DNA of 64,000 nucleotides from Brugia malayi. Its lineage: Eukaryota; Nematoda; Chromadorea; Rhabditida; Onchocercidae. Position 1 is the stretch's first letter. Every line of letters begins with the position of its first letter. The notes under the pieces are model-generated. The model saw only the letters and a program-made list of their open reading frames with translations, ran no database searches and had not been told where the DNA came from. This document shows positions 24,601 to 37,511 of the stretch, one piece after another. Location: positions 124,001-188,000 of the forward strand of contig NW_025062479.1 in assembly GCF_000002995.4 (NCBI RefSeq), read 5' to 3'. Position numbers and translations under genes: made by a program.

Positions 24601-27600
24601 TTTTGACGACGGTAGACGATTATCTTCGCTTTACTTAAAAGCTAGAAATTCAGATCGTCACAAACTGTTCGTATTGAAATTCTCATAATCTCAATAATTT
24701 TAGCCGATGATCCGGATTTTGCCATAGTGGCATAACGTACGCGTAAGCATAACGAATGTACGCTGGACCGGCTGACCCCACGACGTGATGTACTTAAGAT
24801 AGGGCTGAAATGGGTATTTATGAGGTGATGTTTGCTGTGTCGTTTTTTCGTGGATTGGACATTGTGAAGTGGATTCTAAGGGTTTCTAGGGAGGTGTGTA
24901 TGTTAAACTCGTACGATGACAGATTTAAGACATTAGTAATTCGTTGATCTTTGTCTCCAACCATGGTAGTACAAAGATCCGATCAGTCGAGAATAATTTT
25001 TTATTTTTCGTATTATTTTCACTGGTTCATTGATTTAGCAATTTTCTTTAATAACTAAACAAAATGCACCATCATCATGAGCGTTTACCTGTGATGCTAT
25101 TTTTGACCACTACTGAGGTACAGAAACAAAATCATATAGCATTGGATAACTTTTGACTTCCTTGCAAACTTTTATGTTGATCTCAATATTGATCTCCTTT
25201 GTATTGCCTTTCTTGAATATGGATCAATATTTGTGATTATGTTGCTAATTTCAGGTTTGAAACTATGTGTCGGGAAGGTTTTTATTTATTTCTATTCTTT
25301 ATTGTATGTTTTCTTTTATTTTTTACGATATCGTACAATTTCATATTTATACAATAATAACAAAGAATGAACAATGTAAATATTAGTTGCACTAAATTAT
25401 CAACAGTCCATTAAATGTTAGTTAAATTATTATACTTCTGCTCCAACACTTTTTACTGCTTAACATCAAAACTGAATTTCCTCTGCTGTTCCACTTCTTT
25501 TAAATCCCTCGAGGACTTCTCGTCTTTTGGTGAATGAACTCTATTCCAGATCAGTTTTTTCTTGCATATTTTATTGACCGGACTCGTTTCAGTTGTTGTT
25601 GTTGTTGCTGACCCATGATTGAATTGCCGGGTGTTATTTCACGATTTGTTAACTTTATTTGTTTGCGTGTGAGTTGCACATATTTGTATTTGTCATTTTG
25701 CTTATTAACTCCTTTAAAATTCTTAACTCGACTTTTTAGCAGCTCTACATACTGGCGAGAATATCAAGCAGTAGAAAAAGTATAAATGGACATTCTGATA
25801 TATGCCATAATTCTATAGGAATTATAAAGAATTGAGAATACTGCACCACGCATTGGTAAAGTTTAGGCAGCACAAAGCTATAACCATTTTATTTGGTTAG
25901 TTTATATCACTTTGCTTTCATTATTATCTTGATATTAGTTGTAAAAGAGCTCAACAATTCAGAAATTGAAAGAAATTAAAGTTATTAGTGCAAGTGCAGA
26001 TTTGAGGATTGCAGCAACTTTTTGCTGGGAAATTCGTAAATTTTGAAATAATCGTCAACGAGCTAATGAAAAATGTATGGACCAAGATTTAACAACAAAT
26101 GTTTTATGTAACAAAGTCAAACTTATTCATCCTGTTAAATTCGAAATTGTTTCGTTGGGTTTCAAAAACAATTAAGGATATTTTACTTTAGATTCTTTTT
26201 TTTTGGGGGGTATTTCAGGATGTCATTATTATTATCGACACAAAGGTTATCTTAACGAATCAATGAATGTTATTTTCATTAAACAAGTGTGGAAACTAAA
26301 AGCTATTTCAGTTATAACTTCCACTCATAAAACTAAGTTTTTTACAAAGTGTAAAGTGTTATTTTGAAATTTTACCAATCAAAATCTTTGATGAAGACAC
26401 AGCGAACATTTGAAGAGTTACTATTTTGCTCCCAGTGATATTATTTTTTGTAATGTTAATCTCATGCTGAAAGCATAAATGAAGATGGTGTTTTTTCATT
26501 GTAATTCCGTGTGAAATTTCATGAGATCAGACTAGCTGGCTAAGATAAATATTTTGGGAGCAGAAATTATTTAAGAAAAAGATAGTCAATAAATGATCTC
26601 ATATTTATGTGATATATTGTTCGCTTGACTTCTAGATGCCTAAATTTCTAGAAGCCTAAATGTTTGAAAGTATGATTCACTTCTCTTCTAAATTTTTTGA
26701 TCATTTTTGAAATTAGCATAGAAAGAAATAAAATTCAACAACTAAAAGAAACAACTTAGATGCTAATGATTTACTTAAATAAACTTCAGTAATAATTCTC
26801 TTTTGAGAAGTAAAATAATGGAACGAAAAGAAAAATACTTTTTATTGTTCAAATGAAATGGAAACAATATAGTTTACAGAAATCTTGTAGTATCACAAAA
26901 ATTATAACTATCAATATGACAAAAATTTTAGCTTATCTTATCAGCAACAACAACGTACTGCCATCAATTGTTGCAGTTGCAATTTCCGCATTCTTTTGTT
27001 TGTTTCTGCTCTCTCAATCCTTTTTATCATTCATGTCTTTCTTTTTTTTTTTTTTTTGATTAAGTTCGGGATTGTTCGGAGCGATCATTCATTTAGCACT
27101 GCATATAACATGAAAATTGATTTGATTACAATGAAATTTGAATTGAATAGGATAAAATTAGTCAAATGATTCTCCTCATTTATCAAAATATTCTTACGGT
27201 GGAATCAAACCATCATAATTTTTGCTAAAAAGTTATGATTCTGGTTTTGTACGGAATAGGGAAATTATTTACACAATTGCCTACTTCAATGCACATACTT
27301 TTTCCGGTAGCTCATATTTGGAAGTGTTCCGGTGGAGCAATCGTTCAAAGTTATGAAATGAAGTAGTAACAGATGATTAAGTTAAATGGAATAAATAAAA
27401 ATGGTGGTAGATAAAAGATGAAACGGTGACAGACAGATTGGCAAGATGCAAGGTGAATAGCGATGACAATAGTAAGGATAAGAAGGTTAATTGACTGAAT
27501 AATTTGTTGCAAAAAAAGTTTATTGAAGTGATGAAAATTTGTAGTTTAGAAGTAGCCTAAGTTGCTTATAGGAGGATGTTGTACCTGAAGATTAAGAGCA

Positions 27601-28015
27601 GTGGTGAAATAAAAAAAACAAAAACAAAAAACAAAAATGTTCAGAATCAGTTTCCACAAGCTTTTCCATTTTCACAATTTTAACTTTATCTAGACTAATT
27701 AGTAACCTCAGTTGCTGCAGGTAAATCTGTAGGATATTTGTAAAGAAATAATGAATGTTATGTGGTTTTCGGGAAACTTGATAGATTTTCCATAAGTGTT
27801 TACTTTTCTCGATACTTTAATGATGGCCAAGCTGTAGAAAGTGCTAATGGTATGCTGCTATTACTTGTTGAAGGATAACTTGTGAGAGTAAAAGTTATAT
27901 ATAAATGATATCCACATTTCGTGCATTTTATCAGTGCATCGGTATCTCATCGACAATTACCAGAAGGTTTTTTTGCGCTTCTTCTTCATGGAATGAAAAT
28001 AAGCAATAATGAAAG

Positions 28016-28043
28016 TTTCAACTTGAGCAATCTCAAGTTGAAA
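28016..28043. repeat. Perfect inverted repeat (12-bp stem, 4-nt loop)
   Basis: TTTCAACTTGAG and its exact reverse complement CTCAAGTTGAAA are separated by CAAT. It lies 600 bases upstream of the small gene at 28638. Confidence 0.9.
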
Positions 28044-28244
28044 TTACTCGAAATGGCTCATAGGTATTGGTCAATGCTTCATTGATCTTGCACAGCCATC
28101 TTAACCTTTCAACTTACCTTTTACTCCATTTCCAAACATCATTCGTTAAGATCGAAGTTTCTCTTTTTATTTAATACGACGATCTACTGATAGCGCACAA
28201 TGAATTAAATCGAACTGCTCATCGAGCAGGTGACAATAATACCA

Positions 28245-28335
28245 CCATCACACACACATACATAGACACACATATTTATATACAGATAGACATGCATATA
28301 TATATGTATATATACACAGCATGCACGAGAGAGAG
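28245..28335. repeat. Degenerate CA/TA microsatellite with GA tail
   Basis: Mixed (CA)n, (ATAC)n and (TA)n, followed by GAGAGAGAG. Confidence 0.8.
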
Positions 28336-28637
28336 CAGGGAAATTCGAATGGGGTCGGTAAAACTTTGTCGATCGAAAACGCTCAAATCATGTTTCGGTA
28401 GGTGACAATATCCGGAAATCTGTCGTGAGCTGAATCAACGATCGAGAATATTGTGCTAGCAATTCTTCTTTGGTGTTATTAATTGTGTCAGATGACACAA
28501 GATAGAACAAGAATTTTATGAAATATATAGTGCCTACATTATTTGGTATCATCGCAAAACTCACTACGTTGTCGATTTGTCACCATCATATGCTATCTTG
28601 ATTACATGAACTAAATTTTTTTGGATAAACAAAGACA

Positions 28638-29071
28638 ATGAAATTGGCAAATGGAAGTGAAAGGTTGGAAATGCATATTTTTAATGGTGAAAGGAAAGAT
28701 GTGGAAGGTGCAACGGGTCAACCAGTTAGTGTACCAATTGTTCACTATGATTACGAGCCACGTTCACGGTTAGTTTTTAGTGAGAAGGCATCTTTGAAAA
28801 GTGAATCTGATTCAATTTTGGCCTTAAATATTTGGCACATTAGCCAACGAATTTTCACCAAAAATTTAAACTCTTATGTTAGCATTTTCTGACTTAAATA
28901 TTTGGTTGTCATCTCTCGTTCCTTGTTTGTTTCAATCAAATTTCTCAATTTCAGAAATTTTCAATAGCTTTTTTTGCAGATGTCGGCCATCCGAAAGGAT
29001 GGAATACATCCTACTTCAACGACCACAACAATTATTTGACTCCGAAACGGTTATTCCCTGTTGCTAATTAG
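28638..29071 (+). CDS. Small 84-residue protein, unknown family
   Basis: Two exons, 28638-28800 and 28980-29071, join in phase 1 (TTGAAAA|GTGAATC to TTTTTTGCAG|AT). The product is 84 residues with no signal peptide or membrane segment. The N-half is acidic/polar and contains VPIVHYDYEPRSRLVF. The C-terminus, GWNTSYFNDHNNYLTPKRLF, is rich in aromatic and Asn residues and looks like a conserved short motif. The clean splice phase and the contrast with AT-rich surroundings make it a likely gene. I cannot assign a function. It could have additional upstream exons. Confidence 0.55.
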
Positions 29072-29284
29072 GATTCTTTTTTTTTCTTGGATTTCCATAA
29101 ACTTCCGTAAAAAACCTCCGTAAGCTATACATATACCACTATCATTTTGCACCTCATACTGGAATTATGCTTAGGCTTTGTCTACCTCCACTCTGGAAGT
29201 TACATTAATGGTGATATCCCGTGACCTGTGGTACCTTATAGCTTTCTCCAATTTGCAAGTGCATGTAACGAGTAAAGAATTTAG

Positions 29285-29428
29285 ACAAGCCCGCCAAAGA
29301 ATGATGCGAAGGAAATATCTCAGTCCATGTTCATTGGAAATGAAGGTCCATCTCTGATCGTCAAAGCCACTGTCTGCCTTATCGCCCTCATTATTATGGT
29401 TATTTGCTTATGTTTCCTTTTCGCATAA
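29285..29428 (+). CDS. 3' exon with C-terminal membrane anchor (partial gene)
   Basis: After an acceptor (GAATTTAG|ACA) an open frame of 47 codons runs to TAA at 29428. It ends in a strong hydrophobic segment, ATVCLIALIIMVICLCFLFA, at the extreme C-terminus, as in tail-anchored or short type I proteins. The part before it (TSPPKNDAKEISQSMFIGNE) is polar. The upstream exon was not identified. A piece reading FVYLHSGSYINGD after an acceptor at 29173 is a candidate, but its phase does not fit without another exon. It could belong to a gene separate from, or alternative to, the one ending at 29071. Confidence 0.4.
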   Translation, partial: TSPPKNDAKEISQSMFIGNEGPSLIVKATVCLIALIIMVICLCFLFA

Positions 29429-30097
29429 ACTGAATGTTTTGTTTATCCTACCTTTACCGCTTTAACAACCTTCCGGTTAAAATTGTAAAGTCGACAATCA
29501 CTATATATTTTCAGCGGACACTTCAGACTGCATAATACTACTCTCACATTCTCATCAATAACGAGTAGTAGTGTTCCTCATTAGTCGGATCATCCTGTAT
29601 CTGTTAGATCATCACAAAGTTTAAGGATGTTGTTTAGCTGTGCATCGATTTAAATAGATAAAAATGAAAATGTGCAAGTATGCACAAAATTAATAGCGAC
29701 AGGAAATTTATGCAACACAATGGAAAAGCTTCGAAATGAACTACATATGCCAAGTGATTAACTACAATAGAGAATCTACTTTAAGTCATCACTAACTTGT
29801 AATAGCAATCGAGAAACATTCACCGTACAAGATTACTCACACTAGAACAACAATAAGTTAGAAAACTTCTATACAATGCTTGGGATCAAGGATTGACGAA
29901 AACAATATATATCATAACCAGAATGAAATGAATTATTTCGATATGTACGCTCATTTAAAGACAACAAAAATTATAGATATAAAAGTGATGGAAGAAATTC
30001 TCCGGGAAAAATTCAAAAATTATGTTTAACTAAAATAGCGTAAGAAAATACAGCTCATCAGACTATGGAACGGGCAGTCGAGCATAGATGCTCTTGG

Positions 30098-33000
30098 TCA
30101 GATGGCTTCTTTGTTTCCCAAATAAATCAGTTCCATTACGAACAGTGAAATGATGAAAAAAATCAAACCGTATAAAAACACGGTAATATCATGTGTTAAA
30201 CATGGATGTATGGTTAAGAAAAGTTCCAGTTGTTTCGTGGTCCAAACACTTTCCACCCAAGTTGAATAAACTCCTGAATGCATATTGTAACCTGAAAACT
30301 CCCGGTCATACCAAACTGCAAAAACTTCAAGTGGCTTTATGCATCCAGTTTTTATATATAGAAAGACTTTAAATTGCAAAGCTTAAAAGAGATAAAACAT
30401 GAATAAACTATGAGTGAATTTCAGCTACATATAGCATGAAATAAACTAGAGATGAAAACCTATCTGCAGAAACTTATGTCTTATCGAGATAGAAAAATTT
30501 TATAAGAAATATACCGTCTAATTTGAAGGCTGGAGATTCCGCAGCTGTTGTATATAGCAAATTACGATAGCATGTAAATTTTTCATCTTCTGGATCATAC
30601 TGCCAAGTGTAATGATAAATCTGCAACAGAGAGAGAAAAAAAAACTGCTCAAAAAGAGTCAACTGCCTCCAATAAATTTTTGTCATAATTTTGTAAATGA
30701 GGAGAGGAATAATGAATGGATAGATCTGGATGCAAAAAATGTTTGTTCACCAGTTATGCCTTATAATAATTTTGTGCCTACAGCTGTGAAGTTCAAATGA
30801 TGTTCGTATGTTACAACATAATATCCCATTATTTACATTTCATATTAAACGCTTCATTTGAGTGTTTCTCAAAAAAAAAAAAAAAAAAAACTGTAAATTG
30901 GTAAGTGAACATAAGCACAGTCTTTTAATTTGTAAGGAGTTACGAAAAAAAAATAATAATAATAATTGTATAACACAATCATTCTGCTAACCTTGTCGTG
31001 TTTATTTAAATCCTCACATTGAGCGCGACTGGGAACATTAACAGCATTCTTGGATCCAAGAACATTAACAATTAACATAGTCATCAGAGTGCGAATTAAT
31101 GAGTAATTGTCCCTTCCTACCGATATATACGTTTCTTTCGCTGTAAAGTTTGCAAATGAAATTCAAAAAGATTGGAGAATTTAGCCAAGCCAACAAAATG
31201 GTAATTTTCCAACTCAGTTTACATCTGTAAACAACTATTATATAAAAGATGAAGTCATAATGGAAGCAAAAACTACAAAAAAAGATTGGCTTGAACTAAC
31301 AATGATGTTCAAACCGACTGTCGCCTTTCGTGATACTTTTGAAAAAGTTACATGTATGCCAATCAGAATATTTCAAGAAACAATTCAGAAGAACAGCTAC
31401 CTATAATAAAATATTCGTTAAAAGTGCTATGATGTGCTATATAGAAGAAATTGAATAAATCTGATAAGTAATCTTTGCTTACATATAGTTCATCTATATC
31501 ATATTGATTGAATAAATCAGGTTCAGTTTCATTACCACCAGTGAGAAATCGTGCTACAGCCCCCATAACAACACTCGCAGCAGCAACAACTTGAGTTTGT
31601 AGTTTGGTAATTCCATTTTTGAACACATTTTGATCCTCCAATGAATTTAACCGGCTGAAAATAACGATTACTGATAGTATGTTAGTTTTTTTTTTTTTTT
31701 TTTTTTTTTTTATTCAGTTTTAGATCGACAATATAAGTTACTAACTATATTAATAAATAATTTTTATTTTTCGCAAGTGCACATTTTTATTAGGCTATCA
31801 CAGCTGAACAATTCCTACTAACTTATAAATATATTGTTGACTAAACGGCCGAAGAACAAAACCAGCTATGTCACGTTTTCCCTTCAAAAATGATTGATAA
31901 GAAGAGGGTGGTAATCCAGTCCTCCTCTCGATATTTATTTTACTTTGCTTAAAGGACGATTTAGCTGCGTCTAGCAAAGTTTGCACCTGAAATGATTAGA
32001 GTAACATCCATCTAACAAAATGAAAATGAAGGACTACATAATTCTCATAATTACGCAACCCAACTAACATTTAAAAAAATATATACCACAAAGTCATCGC
32101 TTAACTTAGGACAACCTAATCGGATCCTACTCACTGGATGTAAAATAGCATGAAAAAATGGATTTTAGCCCCATCAGAGATGGGAATAAAACATATTTCT
32201 CTAAGAATTTGCTGTTCCACACACTTTCAGTTTGTTTTCAGGAGTATCGTAAGCCTTTGAATCGATGTGAGCAGAAAACACTGGTTCTGAACCATCAAGC
32301 TGCTGCACCTGCAAAATAATCACAAGTGAAAGTAATACAATGTAAGGTAAACTTTAATGCTAGATTTTTTTGACCTATTACTGCTTGTTGAATTTGCTGT
32401 GCATGTATAATAATGGTCTGTTAGTCAACCTTATTAAAACAGTTCTGCTGTCATGTTCACAATCTTTATAGTCACCTCAATAAAGCTATCGATATCTGTT
32501 AACCGGATATCTAGAGGAAATTCGCCTTTTATGATGTCATTTACTGTGGCACTACTTCCGATATAACCCAGCGATTCCTGAAATCATTTATTTGCATTAA
32601 AATCTCTTGCATTCTATGACAAAAATATACTGGTATGACTATACTAACAAATGGCAGAATTTTAGTTACACTAACATGACCATAACTCATATTATACTAG
32701 TTAAATTCAAAAAATAGTAATGAAGCATTCCTAGTTATAAATTCAAGAACATACTCCGTGAAAAAATGCAAACATGACGGCCCTCCCATTGCGTTGTGCT
32801 ACAGCTTCAAATTCAGTGGAATGATTTGCAATCGTTTTAGCAACCGCTAGAAGACTAACGAGTGATGTGAGAACAGACACCTCACCAACAGCTGCTTCTG
32901 TGAACGAACTGAAGGAATCCATCTACAACATCGTCAAACACTGCCTCTGTAGTCATCCCATCTTTTGAGATTCATCAAATAAAATGAAAGAAAACAAATA

Positions 33001-34541
33001 TGAGAAAGTATACTCTGGCGGAGAGAATCAAGATTTTCGGCTTGAACTTTTTCGTAAGTGCTGGAATTGTTGCAAACAAATTTTTGTCTGCCAATGGGTC
33101 ACATAAAGAGATCCTGAAACCAAGTAATGCGAAATGTATAAGCCCAAGCAACAAAATCAAAATACTTTTCCGAATACTAACAATGAATCTGAAAAGCCGT
33201 AAAACAGCCTTTGGCGTTGGAGACATATTTGAGCATTTCCCGCTGCTCGCATGAAATGCTTCATGCGAGCTGAACAAAGTACATCTTCTCTCAAATTCCT
33301 CTTGTTGAATGCTTCATAACACTGCAATAAATACTTTTTGGTTGACTGATGTAGAAGAGATATTGAAATTCATGAGATCTATGAACGTATGACTCAATCA
33401 TATTTTAGCTGTTTTCAGAAGAAATGGTAAATATACAGCATAGCAAACCGACTGACGAAATTTCTGATGATGTCAATTTCAGTGTAATTTTCAATAACAA
33501 AAATTGGTTTCTTCCAATTGATGAATCGAAAGCCTTCCGGCAACAGTGCACCGTGTTCATTCCAACGATTTTCACATTTCCCACTAATATCTGAAAAATG
33601 TGGAGCTCATTCAGTTCTATAGAAAAATTATCAAGAACTTAACTATTACTCAGTTGTTACTTCATCTGACCATAAATTATAGACCTGGCGGCGGGAAATA
33701 CGAAACAACAAAAAGTTGTACCAAATTGTTCGTTAGGGCAAACGGCATCTTCCGAAAATCCGACATCAAGTCGTTTCATGTCGCTGATAGAAGATTCATT
33801 GCGTAAAAGAAGCACACCACGTACTTTATCGTCCTTCAATACTCTGATTATTTCCCTGCAGCAGCAACAGTATGTATCCTATTTAAAAGTATTTATTCGT
33901 AAAAAAAAACAGAAACTAAAAAATACAGCCTGAAACTTACTCATTTAAAAGAAATATATCGAAAGCTGTGATAATGCGATCTTCAGAATCAAGACTTGCT
34001 ATAAGATTGATTAACTCATCAGCATTATTTGCATAAACGACAACACCTTCGTTTCCTTCCTCTGCAGCTGAAATGGTACCAAATACAGAGCTCCATAAGT
34101 AATTACTCTGATCATTTCTTGCAACGCCTATCTCCTTTTAAACAATACAAGTACTTACAACCACACCCAATTTCATGTGTTCCATTCAACAATCGAAAGC
34201 AACTGTATCTTCCACCAATCAAATCTAGATAGATCTGATCCGATAGTCGTTCACCACAACTGATTTTCACTGAATGAATTTCTCTCCAGTCATATTCCTA
34301 GTTAAAACATCCAATATCAACACCTAACCTTACCACCATGTTCACCTTTCGCTAATCCATGAATGGTACATTGAACCTCTTCCCCTTCTGCCTACAATAT
34401 ATATGAGTTTTCTTCGTTTGAAATGGAGACAAGAATTTCTCTGTTCGAAAGGAAATTTCAACTTCTATGACAGTAAAATCAAAAAAAAAAAACCAGCATA
34501 CAGGACGCTGCGAAAAGTAAAAGTTGACACCAATATTTCAT
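30098..34541 (-). CDS. aph-2: Nicastrin (gamma-secretase subunit)
   Basis: Nicastrin is the glycosylated ectodomain subunit of gamma-secretase (with presenilin, APH-1 and PEN-2), which cleaves Notch and other type I proteins. The 16 exons are 34541-34494, 34391-34329, 34297-34159, 34067-33941, 33855-33722, 33590-33457, 33321-33182, 33113-33014, 32922-32755, 32577-32476, 32308-32225, 31986-31823, 31654-31401, 31140-30992, 30620-30515 and 30315-30098. Every phase fits, giving 709 residues, the usual length. Visible landmarks are a signal peptide (MKYWCQLLLFAASC), CFRLLNGTHEIGC, CPNEQF, CDPLADKN, VMFAFFHGESLGYIGSS (DYIGS region, aminopeptidase-like fold), TGLPPSSYQSFL, YSTWVESVW and a C-terminal TM (ITVFLYGLIFFIISLFVMEL). 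The second exon (AEGEEVQC...) and the donors of the first and fifth exons are the least certain. The symbol is that of the C. elegans orthologue. Confidence 0.93.
33245..33270. repeat. Perfect inverted repeat inside nicastrin exon 7
   Basis: GCTCGCATGAA, ATGC and TTCATGCGAGC form an 11-bp perfect stem with a 4-nt loop, lying in coding sequence (peptide ARMKHFMRA). Confidence 0.9.
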
Positions 34542-34794
34542 ATCAATTTCACTTGCATCGATTTTATTATTCTGAAATGCAACATCATAATGAATGGAAG
34601 ACAAACAATTCATATAAGCATAAAATTTTGAAAAAAAAAAAAAAAAAAAACTCAGCCACTCTTAATTGTGAACGAAAAGAAACATAGAAGAAAACAAAGT
34701 TTTCGTACAAAAACCTCTGATGCAAAAAGTGCGTTTAATTTCTGCATGCAAGTAGAGTACTTGTGGTAAAAAAAAAAACAGAGAATTGACATTT

Positions 34795-35343
34795 TTAAAG
34801 TTTGAATTTAAACAAGAGGAACAAATAGATACGGATGATAAGAACAGCGACGAAAAGGTAGGAAGTAACCCCAACGATGAGAGGAACTAATCTAACCCCA
34901 GTCCTTCCGATAAAATTGAGGCGCAGTAAACCGAGTGCAGCATCATGTGAAACTTATGTCCCAGTGTTGACATCTATTATCAGTTGGTGTAAGTTTTGTT
35001 ATCGTGAAATTCACGGAAGGATTTTATCAGTAGCTGTTCACGTTCGGTCCAATTTTGTGAAGTGAATGCTGTGAATACATGCTAAAATGCATGCAACTCT
35101 TGCACTTGGTAAGATTTGGAACAGAATTATGCATAATTTTCAAGACAGATAGATGGGATGGACAAATGCAATTTACCATTCAATGAATCAACATAACATT
35201 GTACTTAGCATACTATTACGTTACCCTACGTTCAGAATACACGTACTTACGTTGTTTGCCATAAGTTTTACATGTATGTTCACTCTTCTCTCCATACACA
35301 TTTCCCGTAATCTCCAGTAGCTTTGTTCCATCCGGAATTTGGG
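34795..35343 (-). CDS. Small membrane protein, 3' exons only
   Basis: Two exons, 35343-35251 and 34952-34795, join in phase 1 with a strong donor (AAC|GTAAGTACG). The first reads IPDGTKLLEITGNVYGEK and then EHTCKTYGKQ. The second reads HDAALGLLRLNF and ends in a membrane segment (LIVGVTSYLFVAVLIIRIYL) followed by a short basic tail and TAA at 34795. No 5' exon was found. A related IPDGT-coding stretch lies 60-70 bases further upstream, suggesting local duplication. The stop lies 253 bases upstream of the nicastrin ATG on the same strand. I do not recognise the family. Confidence 0.42.
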
Positions 35344-36804
35344 CTGTCTATTCTTATTTTATTCTTATTCCTGTTTGAAGTGTTCCATCAGGAATATTGA
35401 TATCAATTTTATTGCCTCTTTGTTCTGAACACTTTTTTGTCCACTATTCGTGGTACACTGGAGAGGCTATTTTGTGGTACACTATTATATTTTTTTTTTT
35501 TCTTCTTCCTTCTATTACTTGTTCTCACATCAGGAAGAAGTAGGGGAGAGATCACAAGTTACATAATACTTTGAAATACGTTTCAGCGACCAAAAATTGA
35601 GAACTGCAAACTGCAAGCAAGAAGCATGGAATAGGTTCCAAATTTCCATTTAAAGAGACGAATCGTATACCTCGTTAGAGTAGTACTTTCGTGAACTTGC
35701 TAGGATTTACTTGCTAGGTAGTTTTCTTGGTTGCAGTTTGGAAGAGTTTGTACAGACGAATGTGTTGTGTAATGGAGTTTGTTGAAATAAATTTTTATTT
35801 CTAAAATATATTAAACAAAGTATTATTAATTTATATTGATAATGCTGATAATTTCGCAGAGATGTTATCTACGATCTGATAGGATGAAACTGTAACATTT
35901 TAGACAATTAAGATAAGATTAGTTACAAGTGCAAGAATATAAGTGTTGACTAAATGATTGCTCATATGAGATAGAAAATTAAAACAAGTTTATATTTGTC
36001 TAAGGAATATTCAAATAAGACAACCTTTAATTTTATAGGTGTGATACAAAATTATTTTTGTCATATTATAATTTGGTTTTTTCGACAGTACTAGTTTAGC
36101 TGAACTTGACATTGTGAAGAAAATGATGCACCTTATTTGATAGATATATACTGTCCAGAAAAAGGCACAAGTTAGTTTCATTTTTCTTCAGGATAATATA
36201 AAACGAAGTTCAACAAATCAGTCAATTCTTGTTGTCCTGCGATGACCGGAAGTTGATATTTGGCAAGTACTGTACATGCTTGGACAGATGCAAACACGCA
36301 ATAGAAAGTGATGAAAATTGGCTTCTGATTGGTCTTAAATCAGAAGCTGCATAGCAGCAACGGGTGCTTCGAAAGATGCTGAATGTTAGAATCAGACTTC
36401 TGAATATTATGCAAATGGCAAGTGGTTAGCTACAAATATGTGGCACGAAGAAATGATCTTTTCATTTTTCTTCAGGATAATAAGATGGGAAGAGAAAGAT
36501 GAAAGATGCAGTCATTTCACATTTGAATGCAGTCTATTTTGCACATGCGCAAATTTTGATAGGATGACTTACTTTTCTTTTCGGACTGCAAATAATGGAG
36601 TAGACTGCCCCATTCACTACTTCCAAATATGCTCACGACGAAATATTGAGGAGCTGATGTCGATGCTACATAATTGCCTTTGGTTAACTGATAAACTAAA
36701 CTGTTGGTGTGGTTGCTATGGATGCAAAAGGACGCATTTTCAACAGGATTAGGAAGCTTGAGTAGTAATAAAGTGATTACTGGCTGAGCTTTTTGGAGTA
36801 AATT

Positions 36805-36836
<32 letters not shown>

Positions 36837-37511
36837 ACCTATCCTCAGTCATCGGTGGTTCACTCGTGATCAATGTGGTTCGGTGCGATTGGAAGGTGGA
36901 AATTCTTTTTTCCAGCTATAATTCATACCATTTCGTATTACTCAAATTGTTACCAAGCTGCACTGATCACAATGTGCATGGTAGGCTTCTTGATGTCGTT
37001 CATTACCAGGCTAATTGAATATATCCAACACTTTTCATTGCTACTTCTCTTTCATTATTCCAAATTAGCATTACGGTCCGTCTATCTTGGAAAGAATTGT
37101 TTTATTCTTAATATGGTTTTTTACATTGTAATACGAAATTTCGACGATACAATGGCTGTGCATGCACAGGCATGTCCTGGTAATATTTATTTTCTATTTT
37201 GTCTTTTTTGTTAAAATCGTCTTTGAAAAGCGAGAAATTGATAGTATGATAGGGAGCAGTAACAATAATATAATCTTAATAATGAAATTTTGACTGTTTA
37301 ATGACCAGTTGATGTGGTACCCTGAAATATGTGGCCAATATCATTTTACTGTTTGTTCATAAGATTTCGATTAGCATTTTAGTCGTCCCTTAGTCGTTCC
37401 TTATTTTATTTTCTATCCTTTTGGACTCAATTTTCCGAATAACTTTAGTTTCCTTCTTTTGCATGCGACTTTTCAAGTTTCATCTTCCGAATGTTAATAT
37501 TACTGTAGCAG
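35344..37511. other. Intergenic region between divergent genes
   Basis: No firm gene. It should contain the promoters of the minus-strand small membrane gene and the plus-strand CUB/lectin gene. A 23-base exact direct repeat (TTTCATTTTTCTTCAGGATA plus ATA) begins at 36178 and 36461. A CCA/TCA triplet run lies at 36811-36834. An ATG frame at 36873-36980 (MWFGAIGRWKFFFPAIIHT) may encode the leader of the next gene. Confidence 0.5.

Larger units (their letters stand above)
21676..28637. other. Intergenic region, no clear gene
   Basis: About 7 kb. Open frames of 60-130 codons exist (for example minus strand 22061-22450), but they have no recognisable domains or plausible splice partners. An isolated ATG frame at 25065-25118 (starts MHHHHERLPV, then a donor GAG|GTACAG) could be a first exon, but no second exon was found. 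A perfect 12-bp-stem inverted repeat lies at 28016-28043. A CA/TA-rich stretch at 28245-28320 directly precedes the next gene. Confidence 0.5.

Noticed and set aside
34331..34391. Superoxide dismutase exon (VQCTIHGLAKGEHG)
   Set aside because: It resembles the SOD ExxGLxPGxHGF stretch superficially, but the exon fits in phase between the nicastrin signal peptide and the next nicastrin exon, and no metal-binding exon follows.
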